From the NCBI GenBank assembly GCA_008477525.1, contig SPDT01000003.1, positions 1,736,001 to 1,800,000 on the forward strand: 64,000 nt of DNA. Direction: 5' to 3'. This stretch comes from Hypomyces perniciosus. Taxonomy: Eukaryota; Ascomycota; Sordariomycetes; Hypocreales; Hypocreaceae. Below, in pieces: positions 1 to 12,316 of the stretch; the stretch's first letter is position 1, and the number at the start of each line of letters is the position of its first letter. Both the position numbers and the translations under genes were made by a program. The notes below the pieces were generated by a model that made no database searches, was not told the origin of the DNA, and saw only the letters and a program-made list of their open reading frames with translations.

Positions 1-3000
1 ATTGCTTGGATTTAAAGCCTAAAAGAAGCATTTTTAGCATTAAAAAGACAATATAGTTACTTTAATACTTTATAAAGAGATTCCCTTTATAGGGAATTTT
101 ACTTATTAAATTATAGTAATTATAAAGGATCTTTAGCTAAATTTAATACTACTTTTAACTGTTTATTAGTTAAGCTAGCTATTTTAAAGGTTAATATTAA
201 TATACTAGACCAAGTAAACTAATATTTAAATTCCCTAGAAAAGACTTATCTTTAGTGGGCTAAAAGAATTAAAGGAACTATTAGATCTAGCAAAGCTATT
301 AGGCAATCTACTAAAGGTTTTAATATTCAGTTTCTTATAGCAGATATATTAGAAGAAACTAGGAATCTATCTTCTACTGTATATAAAGTTAATAAGGCCT
401 CAGGGCCTTCCAAATCCCCCAATTAAAAGCTAACTTTTAATTCCTAAAAAAGGAAGGGAAATTAAAAGAATCAAGGAAATCAAAAGAACTAAAAGCAAAC
501 TATAGAAGATACTGCTTTTGCTAGCATATATCATCTAGCTACTAGGGAGTATAGCTCAGAAAAGCTATCAAAAGAGTCTTCTACTAAATCTATTAGCAGT
601 TTAGATAGTAATCGAGATTTTCTATATACTTTAAACGCTAAAAAAGGAAAAAAGTCTTTTAATCCTTTTAAGCCTTTTAAATCTTCTAAAAAACCTAAAC
701 CCCCTAGACTTTCTATTTAAGATAGTCTATTATATGATACTGGATCTACAGTTTATATAGTTAATTCTAGGAAATAGTTTATAGACTATAGACCTAATAA
801 TAGGGACCTAGGTATTGTCTATACTGGCGGGGGCTCTGTTACCCTTAAGGGAATAGGTACAGCCACTTTTAATATCCTTAATAAAGATAATAACTATAAA
901 AAGATAAAATTATTAAATACCTTTTATTGCCTACAGCTAAATATAAACCTTATAAGTGGTTTAAGGTATTACTAAGCTAGAGGATATATACAGTATAATA
1001 CTCTTTTTACAAAAACTATATAGCCAATAAGGCTGCTAAATCCCTTAAAAAATGGTTTTTTTTCTTTACAATTAAAGGATATACTACACTATATAGCTAT
1101 ATAAATATTTATAGAGCTTATAGCTCTATACAGGTTTAAATTCCTGCTATTAGCGAGGAAAAAGCTTGGGAATATATTGCTATTCCAGAAGCAACAGCTT
1201 CAAAAAAACAATTAATTAGATCTAGTCCCAGGCTTATAAAGAAGAATAATCCTAAGGGAAAGGATTTCTTTGAACTCCCTGAAACCCTAGGCTAAGTGGA
1301 GGAAGAGGGGCTTTGTATGCCCCTATTGCCTAAGGAAATAAGGGGGAATAAGCCTATAGAGGATACCCTTATAGAGGAAAGGCTCTATATGCCTAGGGAA
1401 TCCTCTATTACTAAAGATCTAGAAGTTATTAAGCTATCTGAACCAGAGGGAGAGACTATTACTAGTCCTAGCTACAAGCTGCTAAAGCTAGCCCTTTTAT
1501 AGCATAAAAGACTAGGTTATATTAGCTTAAGTCTATTAAAGAAGACTGCTAAAATAACTACTGGAATTCCTAACTTTAATTCTATTAAAAAGACTGAATT
1601 CCATTGCCTAATGTATAATAAAGGAAAAGCTATTAAGAGGCTTAATTTAAAGCCAATTCCCGATCCACTAGCCTCTCTAAATCGCCTAAAAGCTAATACT
1701 TTCTCTATAAAGCCAATGCCTTATAATAAAGCCCCTATTAGTCTTTTAATTATCGATAGAAAATTAAGATATAGGTGGCTATTCCTTTTAAGAGATTGTA
1801 ATGGACCTACCCTTTTAGCTACTATATAAGGCTTTATAAATAGCCTGAAAACGCAGTATAACCGGTATCTTAAAGAATTTCATTATAATGGCGGAAAGGA
1901 AATTAATCAGGAACTTTAGACCTGGTTCTTTTTTTTAAGAATTATATATTCTTATAGCAGCCTTTATATTTATAAATAGAATAGTTTAATAGAATGCTTT
2001 ATTAGAGTTTCATTAAATAGGTTATAGGCTATTATTATAGCGGCTAACCTGCCGCTATATCTTTGGAATTTTATTATTACTACAGTTCTTAAATTAATTA
2101 ATTATACGGCTGTTATTAATAGGGACTTTACCCTTTATTAAGAATTATATAAAGACTTACACTTTAATAAAGATTATAAACCTGATCTGTAAAGATATAG
2201 GATTATTGGCTTTTATTGTAAGGTATTCGTTCTATAAGAATAAAGGGCTAAGGGCTATAAATTAGCCTTTAGGACTAAAACTGGGAGACTACTAGCAGTC
2301 TTAGGTAGTAATACTTATCTTATCTATATCCCAACTAGATATATAGTCTTTAAATTATTAACTATAAAGCTGTATAAAGATAAGATTCCTGAGCTTCAAA
2401 TCCTAAAGCCCACTACAGGTCAGGATAATAAGGAATTAAAGGGAGAAATAGAGCTAGATTCTATAGATCAAATAATTCCTAGCTCTTAGGATATTAATCC
2501 CTTACTCCTTGACCCTATTCTAGAGGGAGTACCCACTACTATTCCCCCTATTCCTATACCAGTTATATAAGACTCTGCAGTTATAGAGGATCCTATAGAT
2601 ATAAATATATCCCATTTTCTCTATAATAGCATTAAAAAGCTAGCCTTTCCAGCTACTGCAGCACAAGACCCTTAAACGCTTAAGCAAGTACTTTATAGTC
2701 CTAATAAAACTAAATGGCTAGCAGCGATTTATAGCGAATTTGACCAGCTAGTTAAACAATACACCTTTACTTTTATTAAGCGTAATAGTATTCTTAAAGG
2801 CAGGAATCCTATTATTAGTCAATTAGTCTTAAAGACTAAAAAAGACTAGAATAATAGAATAGTAAAATTTAAAGCTAGGCTAGTTGCTAGGGGTTTTCAA
2901 TAACTAAAAGGAATAGATTTCAACCAAACATTCGCCTTAACAGCTATTCCTTCTACCTAGCGGCTCCTATTAGCCCTAGCTACTATCTATAACTGGGAAA

Positions 3001-3873
3001 TCGAACAAATCGACTTTATTGGTGCATTCCTTAACGGGATACTTAAAGAAACTATTTTCCTTAACTTTCCTAAAGGATTTAAAGACTATACTAGTCAAGC
3101 TTCCCCTAAAATTAAGTCTATTTTTAGAAAGTTGGGTTATAGCCCTAATATAGATCAGGTTATTCAGTTACAGAAAGCTCTTTATAGCCTGAAATAGTCC
3201 CCTAGAGAATGGCAACAGGCTCTATAAGCCTTAGGAAATAAACTAGGATATAATCCTTTAATTTCTGACTGCTATTCTCTATAATCCAAATAATAGTATT
3301 TTTATTGTTACTTATATAGATAACTGTCTTTTTATTAGACCAGATAAAGAAGCTATAGCCTAGCTGAAGCTAGCTTTTAATAAAGTCTATGCTATAGAAG
3401 ATAGAGGCCCTGCCTCTTTTTTTTTAAGGGTTTAGATAATTAGGGATAGAAAAAGAGGCCTTCTTTGGCTTTCCCAGAAACAGTATATTACTAAAGCTAT
3501 AGAGTTTTTTAACCTTCAAAACTCTAAGCTTATCCAATTACCCCTGCAGCCCTTTATTTTAGCTAATAAAACCACAACTAAACTAGATAAAGCTAATACC
3601 AAGCTTTTTCAAGCTATTATTAGTACTATTATCTATTTAATAATTTATACTCGAGTAGATACCAGCTTTCCAGTCCAGTAGCTAGCTAGACAATTTCAAG
3701 GCCCTTATAAAGAGCACTTAAACGCAGCCCGCAACCTATTACAGTATTTAAATAGTACCCAGGATCTAGCTATTCAATATACTAGAAAATCTAGTCCTAT
3801 ACCTATTAGTTATTGCAATAGTAATTTTACTAGGGATAAAGAATTAAGCAAATCGACTTATAGCTATATTATT

Positions 3874-4284
3874 ATGGTTGCTAATAGGCCAATTAGCTGG
3901 AAATCAAAAAGGGGCTTAACTATCTGTCTTTCTACGCTAGAAGCAGAGTTCATAGCTCTTATAGAAGCTACCAGGGAGATTCAGTGGCTTATTGGCCTAT
4001 ATAAAGAGGTAGATCGACCAATTACACAGCCAATCTCTCTACTTAACAACAACGAAGGTGCTATTTCTACCTTAAATAACCCTACCCTTTATAATCGAAC
4101 AAAACATACTCTATTGCGGTTTAATTATATTAAGGAACAGGTTAAAAATAGCGTTATTACAGTCAGCTATCTAGAAACCAGTAAAATAGTTGCTGACGGG
4201 CTTACTAAGCCTCTTCCAGGTCCGAAATTAAGGAATTTTATAAATCTCCTTAATCTCAAGATTTTACCTAAAGTATATACCTAA
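3874..4284 (+). pseudogene. copia RNase H domain, uninterrupted relic
   Basis: This is the last and only long open part of the copia polyprotein, 136 codons from an internal ATG to TAA. It holds the family signature ISWKSKRG...STLEAEFIAL, then the NNNEGAI and TKHT segments (the usual D-N-x-x-A and R-T/K-H region), and ends in VADGLTKPLPGPK, the typical copia C terminus. It escaped stop codons although the rest of the element is full of them. It is a relic, not an independent gene, and has no promoter of its own. Confidence 0.9.
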
Positions 4285-4458
4285 AGCTCTTACCCTTCTT
4301 ATAGCTAATAGCTATTTTATAGCTATTTAGCTATCCTTATTATTTTATCCTTAGCTATATTAGCTATCCTTTTATTTTTTATATTCTAGTTACTTTCCTA
4401 TATCTAGATCCTATATTTACTTTAAAGTTATATAGGATAGTATCTATTCCAGAGGGAG

Positions 4459-5029
4459 TGTTAAAAAGGAGGGCTAAAAAGTAAGGATTTTAGTGTATTT
4501 GGGTAACCTTCCTATTCTGACTAGACCCGGAATTAGGCCCGACGCTAGGACCGAGTTCCGGAGGAACTTCGGTGTAAGTCAGGAAATTTCTGTTATCTTC
4601 AACGATAACAATTGAGCTAGGACCAGCTACCCTAGACTCAATACAATGGCCACAATGGCTATTGTGAAAAATCTGACCAAAATGGTTTCCTGTTTGTATA
4701 GCCGTGAGTCGATTTGGCCGATTTCCCATACAAATAAATTTTGCGGAAAATAGGAACAGGGCCACGAACCCAATTCTGCCGCCGCATTCCTATTATCTAG
4801 TCGGAGGACTATTATAGAAGACAAAGCTATTATTCATACAATCACTTCTACACCAGCCGCACATCACTAGATATTCTATAGCTTTCTAGCTATTAGTTTA
4901 GTTACAATTCAATTGTTTATCCATTGTTAACCCAATTAGACTCTCAGTCGTTTCCTTATTGCTGCGTTGGGTGCACCTTCCTAGAAGCTGCACTTAAATG
5001 AGGTTCAGTATAACCTTGTTATTTTAACA
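4459..5029 (+). repeat. 3' LTR of the copia element
   Basis: The LTR begins TGTTAAAA directly after the polypurine tract AGAGGGAG (4451-4458) and ends TTTTAACA at 5029, a perfect 8-bp terminal inverted repeat. Its length is 571 bp. It is less AT-biased than its surroundings. Two ORFs on the minus strand inside it are chance frames. Confidence 0.85.
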
Positions 5030-6202
5030 GAACTTAATCCCTCTTTAATTTTTATTGTAATAGATATATAGGGTATTAGCGCTAAGCTAGGTATATAATT
5101 AAATAATTCTTTAGGTTAAAGGTTTAAAGAAAGGGTTAGGTTTAATACCTTTAAAAATAAAGGTTATTTATTCACTTTAAACTCTTTTATTTTTGGTCGA
5201 GATAAGTTGTTAAAGTCTTAATTAAATAGTCCTTTAATAATAAAATGCCTTTTCTTTTATTAATTAGAGTTGTCTGATTTAAATGCTTAGTCTTTAAAGG
5301 TATATTCTTTTTTTAGGTAAAAAAGGGATATATTTTTTATTCAAGGGGCTATAGTAGAGTATTCCTTTAAGGTAAGGAGTTTTTTTATAATAAAGAAGGG
5401 TTATATTTATCTATTTAAGATAATAAAATTAGCTGTTCTTTTAGGGATAGCTTCCCCTATTAATGCTAATCTTAGGATATTAAATTATTATCTTTTTTAT
5501 ATCCCTTTTAGATGTCTTTAATATAGGTGAAGATAGTCTATATATTAAAGATTATAAAAGCAGTAAAGATAATGCTTTTATTAAGAGTTAAGGAAAGTCT
5601 AGCTAGGAATATTAGTAAAATTAAAATAAAGTCTTTATATTAAGAGATTAAATAATTAGTCTATCTTTTATTAGCTCCTTATAGTTACTCTATTAACTGA
5701 CTCGCTAAGTAGTAAATGAAATGAGGGCGGCGATAGTGTATCGCTAGTTCAAAGGGGATTGAGTTATATAGCGCTGACTGTTTAATCTATATATTTGCTT
5801 TTACTGTAACGACTAGTCTTTCAGTAATTTCCTTTAGGACTTTAGCTTTAGATTGGCAGGTATTGTTGGTTAATAGTTTTTTAAGATTCTGCTTATTTAT
5901 TGTATTTTAGTGTATTACGCTTAGGTTAATTAGTCCTGATATTTATTTTTCGGAAATTGTAACTAAATGACTTATGTTTTTGGAGTTAGGTGTTGTATTA
6001 ATTTATATTAAGTGGTTGCGAAAAGGGGTTTAGGCTGTTTCTCCTAGGTGATTGTCTTGTGTTTGTTTAAAAACTTGCTGAGGCTAGCCTATAATTTTAT
6101 TAGTAGTTAAATGAGTGTAGGTCTTAGTGGCAGTATAGAAGTGCCTTTAATGATTACTTTTTAGGATGTAATCCCTGAGATTTCCCCCTATCTCAGTTAC
6201 TA
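5030..6202. other. AT-rich RIP-type DNA without genes
   Basis: No open frame of credible length is present on either strand. Composition is strongly AT with few CpA dinucleotides, as in the copia body. A few less degraded patches (around 5700-5830) look like older repeat remnants that I cannot classify. Confidence 0.6.
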
Positions 6203-6600
6203 GTTTTATTAAGGGGGAATTGGCACTTTGAATATATATATATATATAATAACAATAACTGGTATTAAGCGCGGGAACTGCGCTCTTAATAGAACTATAA
6301 AGCGGCAATTGAGTAATATAGGGACTAAAAGATACTGCGGATTATTTGATTATAATGCCGGCAGCTAAAAGCAACCAACGGTTACCTTTATACGCCTTAG
6401 CTGCTGTGTTTTTACAGGTGGGGTTGTATGTTAAAGGAGGAAGAAGGTTAGTCTTTTTTAAACTAGGTCTATCTGTATGTCTTTATACTCCTGTGCTTTC
6501 CTAATCTAGTAGCTGCTTAAATAAGCGGCTAACCTTTCTCGGGTAAGCTAAAAGAAAAAGAAAGCGGGTGCGTTGGGCATATCAGTTACCCCTAACAAAG
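6203..6600. mobile_element. MITE-like TIR element, RIP-altered copy
   Basis: This stretch is about 400 bp and is homologous over most of its length to 32441-32846. It is flanked by TA on both sides (6201-6202 and 6601-6602). Ends are GTTTTATTAAGGGGG on the left and, as reverse complement, CTTTGTTAGGGG on the right. The pattern of TA target duplication, short inverted ends and no coding capacity fits a Tc1/mariner-type MITE. Compared with the other copy it shows many C-to-T and G-to-A changes, so it predates or shared the RIP episode of its surroundings. Confidence 0.6.
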
Positions 6601-9600
6601 TACTAGTAAGCCTAAATAGTATAACTCTCTATTTATATAATCTATAATATATATAAAATATAATCTTATATTTATCTCTTTTTATAATATAGATTTTATA
6701 AAAATCAGCTATTATATTAAATTTAGTAAATTCCTTTATTTAAGTAAAGTTATTTAATGTTTCTATCAATAGGGGTAAAGGGTAGTAATTTTATTATATA
6801 ATTGCATTAAAAGTATAATAGTTTATATAAAAATATACTCTTTCTTTTAGCTTATAAATAAAAAGTATTAGCGAAGTAGTAGCTAAGCTGCTAGTGCAAA
6901 TAAACCCTTTATTAAGCAGATGAAAAAAGGTTTTATATAGCATTAGTAGCTTTTCTTGCAATATATTATATAATGGGCTTTATAAAACCTCTAGCTTATT
7001 ACTGTCTTTATTTTACTTTAAAGGGATTTTATAATTAATGCCTAGCCTTTAAGGCAGTAGCTTTACTGCTTTTTAAGCAGAAAATAATAAATAAAATTCA
7101 TTTTAAAGCTTAAAGGGAATAGTCTCCTTTTAATTTATTTACTCTTTTAGCTAAAGTGCTTTTTTAATATCTGTTAATATAAAAATATAAAAATAAAATA
7201 TATATTCCTTACTAGATTATTATATACAATAGTATTTTATTTAAAAGGTTAAGGCAGATATAAGTTAGGCAGTTTATATAGCTTATATACCTTTAGGTTT
7301 TAAATTGCCTAAAAATCACAGTTAAATATCCGCTTTTTAATAGAAGATTTACTATTTAGCGGTATTATAAATTACACTATTTGCTTTTTTTTATAGTTTC
7401 TTAAAAAGCAGGTTATAATCTAAACCTTTAATTATATATATATATAAATATTAAATATAGCTGCAGAGCTTTAAATAGATTATAGCTATAAAGCTAGTTA
7501 TTATTAAAAGAGTTTCTTTAAAAAAGCTATTTAATTATTATTTTTTAATTGCAATTTAAAAAAGGTAAAGTTTTTTTATAAAGGAGTATTTTATAATAAT
7601 ATAGCAATTGCAATTAATATTAAATAAAGTAAACATTTATATATTTTCTATTTTAGCCTATATTATTATTAATTTACTATTTATTTATTATTTAAATTCT
7701 TTCTATCTATTAACTTCTACTTTACTTAACTTTAATGCTTAACTTTACATTAAAGCTACTCTTTTAATAATCTATTAAAAGAGTTAAAGTCGCTATTAAA
7801 CTTAATAATTGAAAGTTCCTACTCCTTTTAAACTTATACTTTAACTTTATAGACTCTATTAATATAAGCTTTAAATTTCTTTTTAAAAGCTTATAGGTAT
7901 TCCTAGGCTAAATATTTAAAAGAATTATAGCGGAAATATACTTAACCCTCTTTACTTAAAAGGGAATCTCTATACTGCTAATTTCCAATACAGTTAATAT
8001 TAGTTATTTATATATCCCTTTTATAGTTATAAGTATAATATTTAATGTATTTACTACCTTTAGCCTTTATATTCTTTAAACCTTTATTTATTGTAAGGGA
8101 AATAGCTTTTATAAATATAGTAGATTTATTATAATGTAATTACTTAATTTTATTAATAATATTTTAAACTTATTTTAGCTAATAGTTATAATTTAATAAA
8201 AGGTTAACTATAATTAAACTGTATTATAGCTTTAAAGAAAAGGTTTTTTTAAAAAAAGTAATCTTTACTTAATCTACTTAATCTTCTTTACTAGCTTTAA
8301 AAAGCTTTTATTTAAACTTTAATAAAAAAAATAAAAAGCTAACTCTCTCTTTTTATTATAACATTGAAAGCTCTTTAATAATATAAACTTAAAAACTTTA
8401 ATCTTTGTAGCTTTAGTTAAATTATATTATAAAATCTTAAAGGTTATATGTGCCTCCTCGCCTATTTAAAAAGTAATAAATAGTTATTATTTATTAAAGC
8501 TTAATTTTAAGGCAAGTATTAATAAAATACTAGAGATCTCTATTGCCTATATAAAAATATTTATTAAAAGCTATTTTATTAAATATTTACTGCGTTTAAG
8601 CTATATATTTACTTTATTTCCTTAAAAACTTTAAGGGGTTAGGAAAGGGTTTCCGCCTCTTTTAGTACAGCGCGCTAGTCTATAAAAGAGGCAGCGCTTC
8701 CTTTATATTATTCATTTTAATATTAAGCGTTTATGCAATAGCGTTTATTTACTTTATAATCGGCTGTATGAATTAGTTAATTAAAGTAATAACTTACTCT
8801 TTACTAAAGTTAAAGTTATTATCGTTAAGAAAGCTGACTATTTTAATATATACAGGGAATTAATAAAATTAATAGAAATAAGCTTTAAATATATTATAGG
8901 TATAGTCTATTATAGTAGCTAATAATAAAGCGCTATAGAATTATCTATTTAAAGCTAAAGAGTAAGAGAATAGAAAAGGGAGCTATCTAGCTATATATAT
9001 TGATCTGTAGGGCAGTGGTATATGTACGCGTAGGCCTAAGGCTTGTGCGCGGCGCCCGATATATATATATCTATATTAGCTGGTCTGGGAGATATAGGGA
9101 ATTGTAGTGCCGGGCTCAGTATAGCCGAGGTCCTTCCTAATTGGGTCTGACCTATAATAATCATATACTTTTTAATTAAAGGTTTTTTAAATAGATTAAT
9201 TATTTTTATTTATAGGTTTATTACTTTTATTAATAAAGGCAGCAGTTATTGTTTTTAATACTTTAAAGTAAAAATTATTAACCTTTTAAGTATTAATTTT
9301 ATTAATTCAGGCTATTAGTTTATTAAACTTAATAATAAAGGTTTAACATAATTTATTTATTATCTAATAAATATTAAACTTTTAAATAATAAATTATAAT
9401 AGGTTAAAAGTGTTATACTATAAGTTTAAAAATTTAATAAAGGTTTTATTATTTTATTATTTTTATAATATATAATCTTTTTTTATTATAATATAAGTAA
9501 ATATCTTTTATATTAAATTATAAGTATTATTATTTACTTAACTATTACTATAAAAAATATATTTATTTAAAATATTAATTGATATACTTTTATTAATCGG

Positions 9601-11924
9601 TTTTTTATATTTTTAATTTTAATATTAAATTTATTTTTATAGTTATTAATTTAATATTTTAAAATCTTATTACTTTTAATTTTAATAAGTTTATTTATTA
9701 TATTACTTTAAGTTTAAACTTTATATTAAATAAACTTTAAGTTTTTCATACTAATAATATTTTTCAACTTTTTGTATTTTAAAGGTATATGAAAATTATA
9801 CTTTTAATTAAAGTATTTATTTATTAAATATAATTATAAAATTTATAATAAAAAACTATTAAATATTATTAAATGATTAAAAAAATAATACTGTAAACTT
9901 TAAATTATAAAAGATTAATTTAGAATTATTAGAAACTATAGAAATTTAAAATATTTTATAACTATTAGAGTATTAGATTAAAGATTAATCTATTAATTTA
10001 AGGTTTTATTTTAAGATAGTTTTTAAAGTATTTATTAATTTAAATTAAAAGTAACAAAGTTTAATATATTAAATAAAGGATTTTAAAATATTTTAGTAAA
10101 ATTGAATTAACATAATAATTAAATAAAAAAAACAACTTTACTTTTAAAAAGCTACGTTAATTTTTATATTTATCCTAATATTATAAAAAGTATAAATAAT
10201 AAAAACCTATTTATTATAATAATTAATACTTTAATTTTAAACTTAAAAATATTAATTAATAAAATAATTAATAAAGCCTATAAAATATTAAATATAGTAA
10301 ATATTATAATATAAGCGCTTTAAAATTTAATCATTTAATGATAGCTTAAAAGTATTTCAAATAATTTAAAGGCAGTAATATAAAACTTGTAAATATATAG
10401 TAATTAAATATATTATTAAATATAACTTTTCCTTTTATTAATAAACAAAGTAAAAATAAAAATTATATATTAAATATACTTTTTTAAATTAAAAGGATAT
10501 TTAAAATAAATAAAAACACTAAACCTTTTTAATTATATATATTAATAGCTCTAAATATTAATTAATACTAATACTTATCTTAAAGGTTATAATTTATATT
10601 TTTGAATAAAGTTAAATAAATCTTTGTTAAAAATTTTAAAACTATTATTAATATTATTTTAAGCTTAACGTAATATTTTAATAAATTATATTATACTGTT
10701 ATTTAACTATAATTAATAAAGTTTAATTTATAAAGATATCTTTATAATAATATCTTATTTAATAAAAATATATTACTTTATGATTATTTATATATTTAAC
10801 ATTAAAAAACTTATTAAAACTTTTATTTTATATATTTATATTTTATATAAAGCTTTAAAAATAATTATATTAAATGCAAGTAGTTAATTGATATTTAAAT
10901 TTTAAAAGCAGTTATTTTATTAATTTAAAATTTACGTTAAATATTTTATAGTTTATTAATTAAAATCTAACAGTTAAATTAAATAATTACATATAAAAGT
11001 AAAGTAATATTTTTAAGTAGTTTATAAATCTTTATTAAAATAATTAAACAATTTAATGATTATTTGTAAAGTTTACTTAAAATAATTAAATATTTAAAAT
11101 AATAAAAACTTTATTATTTTTTATAAATTATAGCTTTTATTTATACTGAAAAGTTAAGCCTTTAAACCTTTACCTATTAAAGTTATTTATTATTTAAAAA
11201 AAACTTTTTATAAAATAAATATTATAATAAAAGATTTGTAATAAATCTTATATTAATTAAAAGCCTTTATCGTACAAGTAATTATTTAATATAAAGCTGT
11301 AGTTAATATATTACAGGAAAATTCATATTAATTAATAATTAAAAAGAATTTAAAAATTAAAAACTTTAAACTCAGTTATATTATAAAAAAGGGAGATAAT
11401 AAATATATAAATTTATATAAACCTTTTAATATATACTTTTAAATTTATTAACTTAAACTCTTTAATTATATTTATATTTTTTTATATTTTATAACTTTCT
11501 TTTTAAACTATTAATAGTTAATAAAGTAAATTCATAAATTTACTTATTTAACTAAAATACTATTAATAAATTAAAAAAATAAAAATATATAATAATAAAT
11601 CTTTAAAAAAGATAATAAAATAATAAAGATAATGAAAAAATAAAAGTTTAATAAAATCTTTAATTACTATAACAAAAATAGCTTATATTCTTATATAGCT
11701 TAAAAATACTATATAAAAAACTTAAAAAAAAATATATCGCTTTTTTAAAATATTATATAAAAAACTTTAATAAAATTAGGTTATTTATTTTACTTAAAAA
11801 AAGGAAAATAATTAACTAGCTAAACCTATAATATAATAGCTGTTATAATAGAATTGATATAATAAAAGGATTAAAATATATATAGTTTTAAAATAACTAT
11901 TTAAAAGTAAATAAAGTTTAAAAA
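6601..11924. other. Extremely AT-rich gene desert (RIP block)
   Basis: More than 5 kb is almost pure A/T with no coding frame on either strand. The composition and position, ending in a polypurine tract, suggest one or more retrotransposons degraded past recognition. Islands of more normal composition remain at about 8640-8710 and 8995-9165; the latter has GC-rich words such as GCGCGGCGCCCG. I cannot assign either island. Confidence 0.6.
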
Positions 11925-12175
11925 GGGGGGGGGTATTATTATAGTATTAAACCTGCCCTCTAATAACTTATCAGTATTACGTGCGTCTTCACGTAATGAC
12001 TTAATCTTATACCTTCAAACCATATTCTTATAGCTTCTTGCCTTATTCAAGGCATAATAAAGATATCACCTTGACCCGCTGTTCTGTATGCCGTGATAGC
12101 CCAGAGGGCTGTGTCTGTGTCTTCCTAACCAGGCAACCAATAACAATGGTGTCTGTAATACAGCCTTATTGGTCG
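11925..12175 (+). repeat. Polypurine tract and LTR-like stretch, probable gypsy 3' end
   Basis: A run of nine G (11925-11933) after AAAA is followed by sequence that recovers normal composition within about 100 bp, as expected at the 3' LTR of a RIP-degraded gypsy-type element lying to the left. The right LTR end is not clear; GTAATACA near 12160 is a candidate. The stretch directly precedes the NLR gene and may supply or replace its upstream region. Confidence 0.4.
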
Positions 12176-12316
12176 ACCCTCGGGCATCAAAAGCTGTTTA
12201 GGTACTTTACTTCGTACACGATCAGGTATCGCAAAAGCTACAATCTTTGGCATCCCATCCTCGCTGCTGCTAAATCGCTATTGACATCCCTCTTATCGGC
12301 CGACCTTAAGAACAAG

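Larger units (their letters stand above)
1..5029 (+). mobile_element. Ty1/copia retrotransposon, RIP-degraded, 5' end outside window
   Basis: This is the pol-bearing body and 3' LTR of a copia-type element. Reading through in-frame stops, I see a gag-like part (about 1-700), an aspartic protease with a YDTGS active site near 735, an H-K-R-L-G-Y pre-integrase zinc-site remnant near 1503, an integrase-like part (about 1740-2150), reverse transcriptase blocks (about 2700-3500, including KARLVARGFQ and a LNG-IL motif), and RNase H (3874-4284). The stops are overwhelmingly TAG at sites expected to be CAG (Gln), and the DNA is very AT-rich, so the copy was inactivated by RIP-type C-to-T change. A frameshift lies near 3290. 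The order PR-IN-RT-RH identifies copia rather than gypsy. The 5' LTR lies left of the window. It cannot encode a functional polyprotein. Confidence 0.9.

Noticed and set aside
4490..4824. Two minus-strand ORFs in the copia LTR
   Set aside because: They lie wholly inside a non-coding LTR.
12038..12316. Upstream extension of the NLR ORF
   Set aside because: The frame is open but begins with TTG, not ATG, and overlaps LTR-like sequence; the first ATG at 12317 gives a typical basic start.
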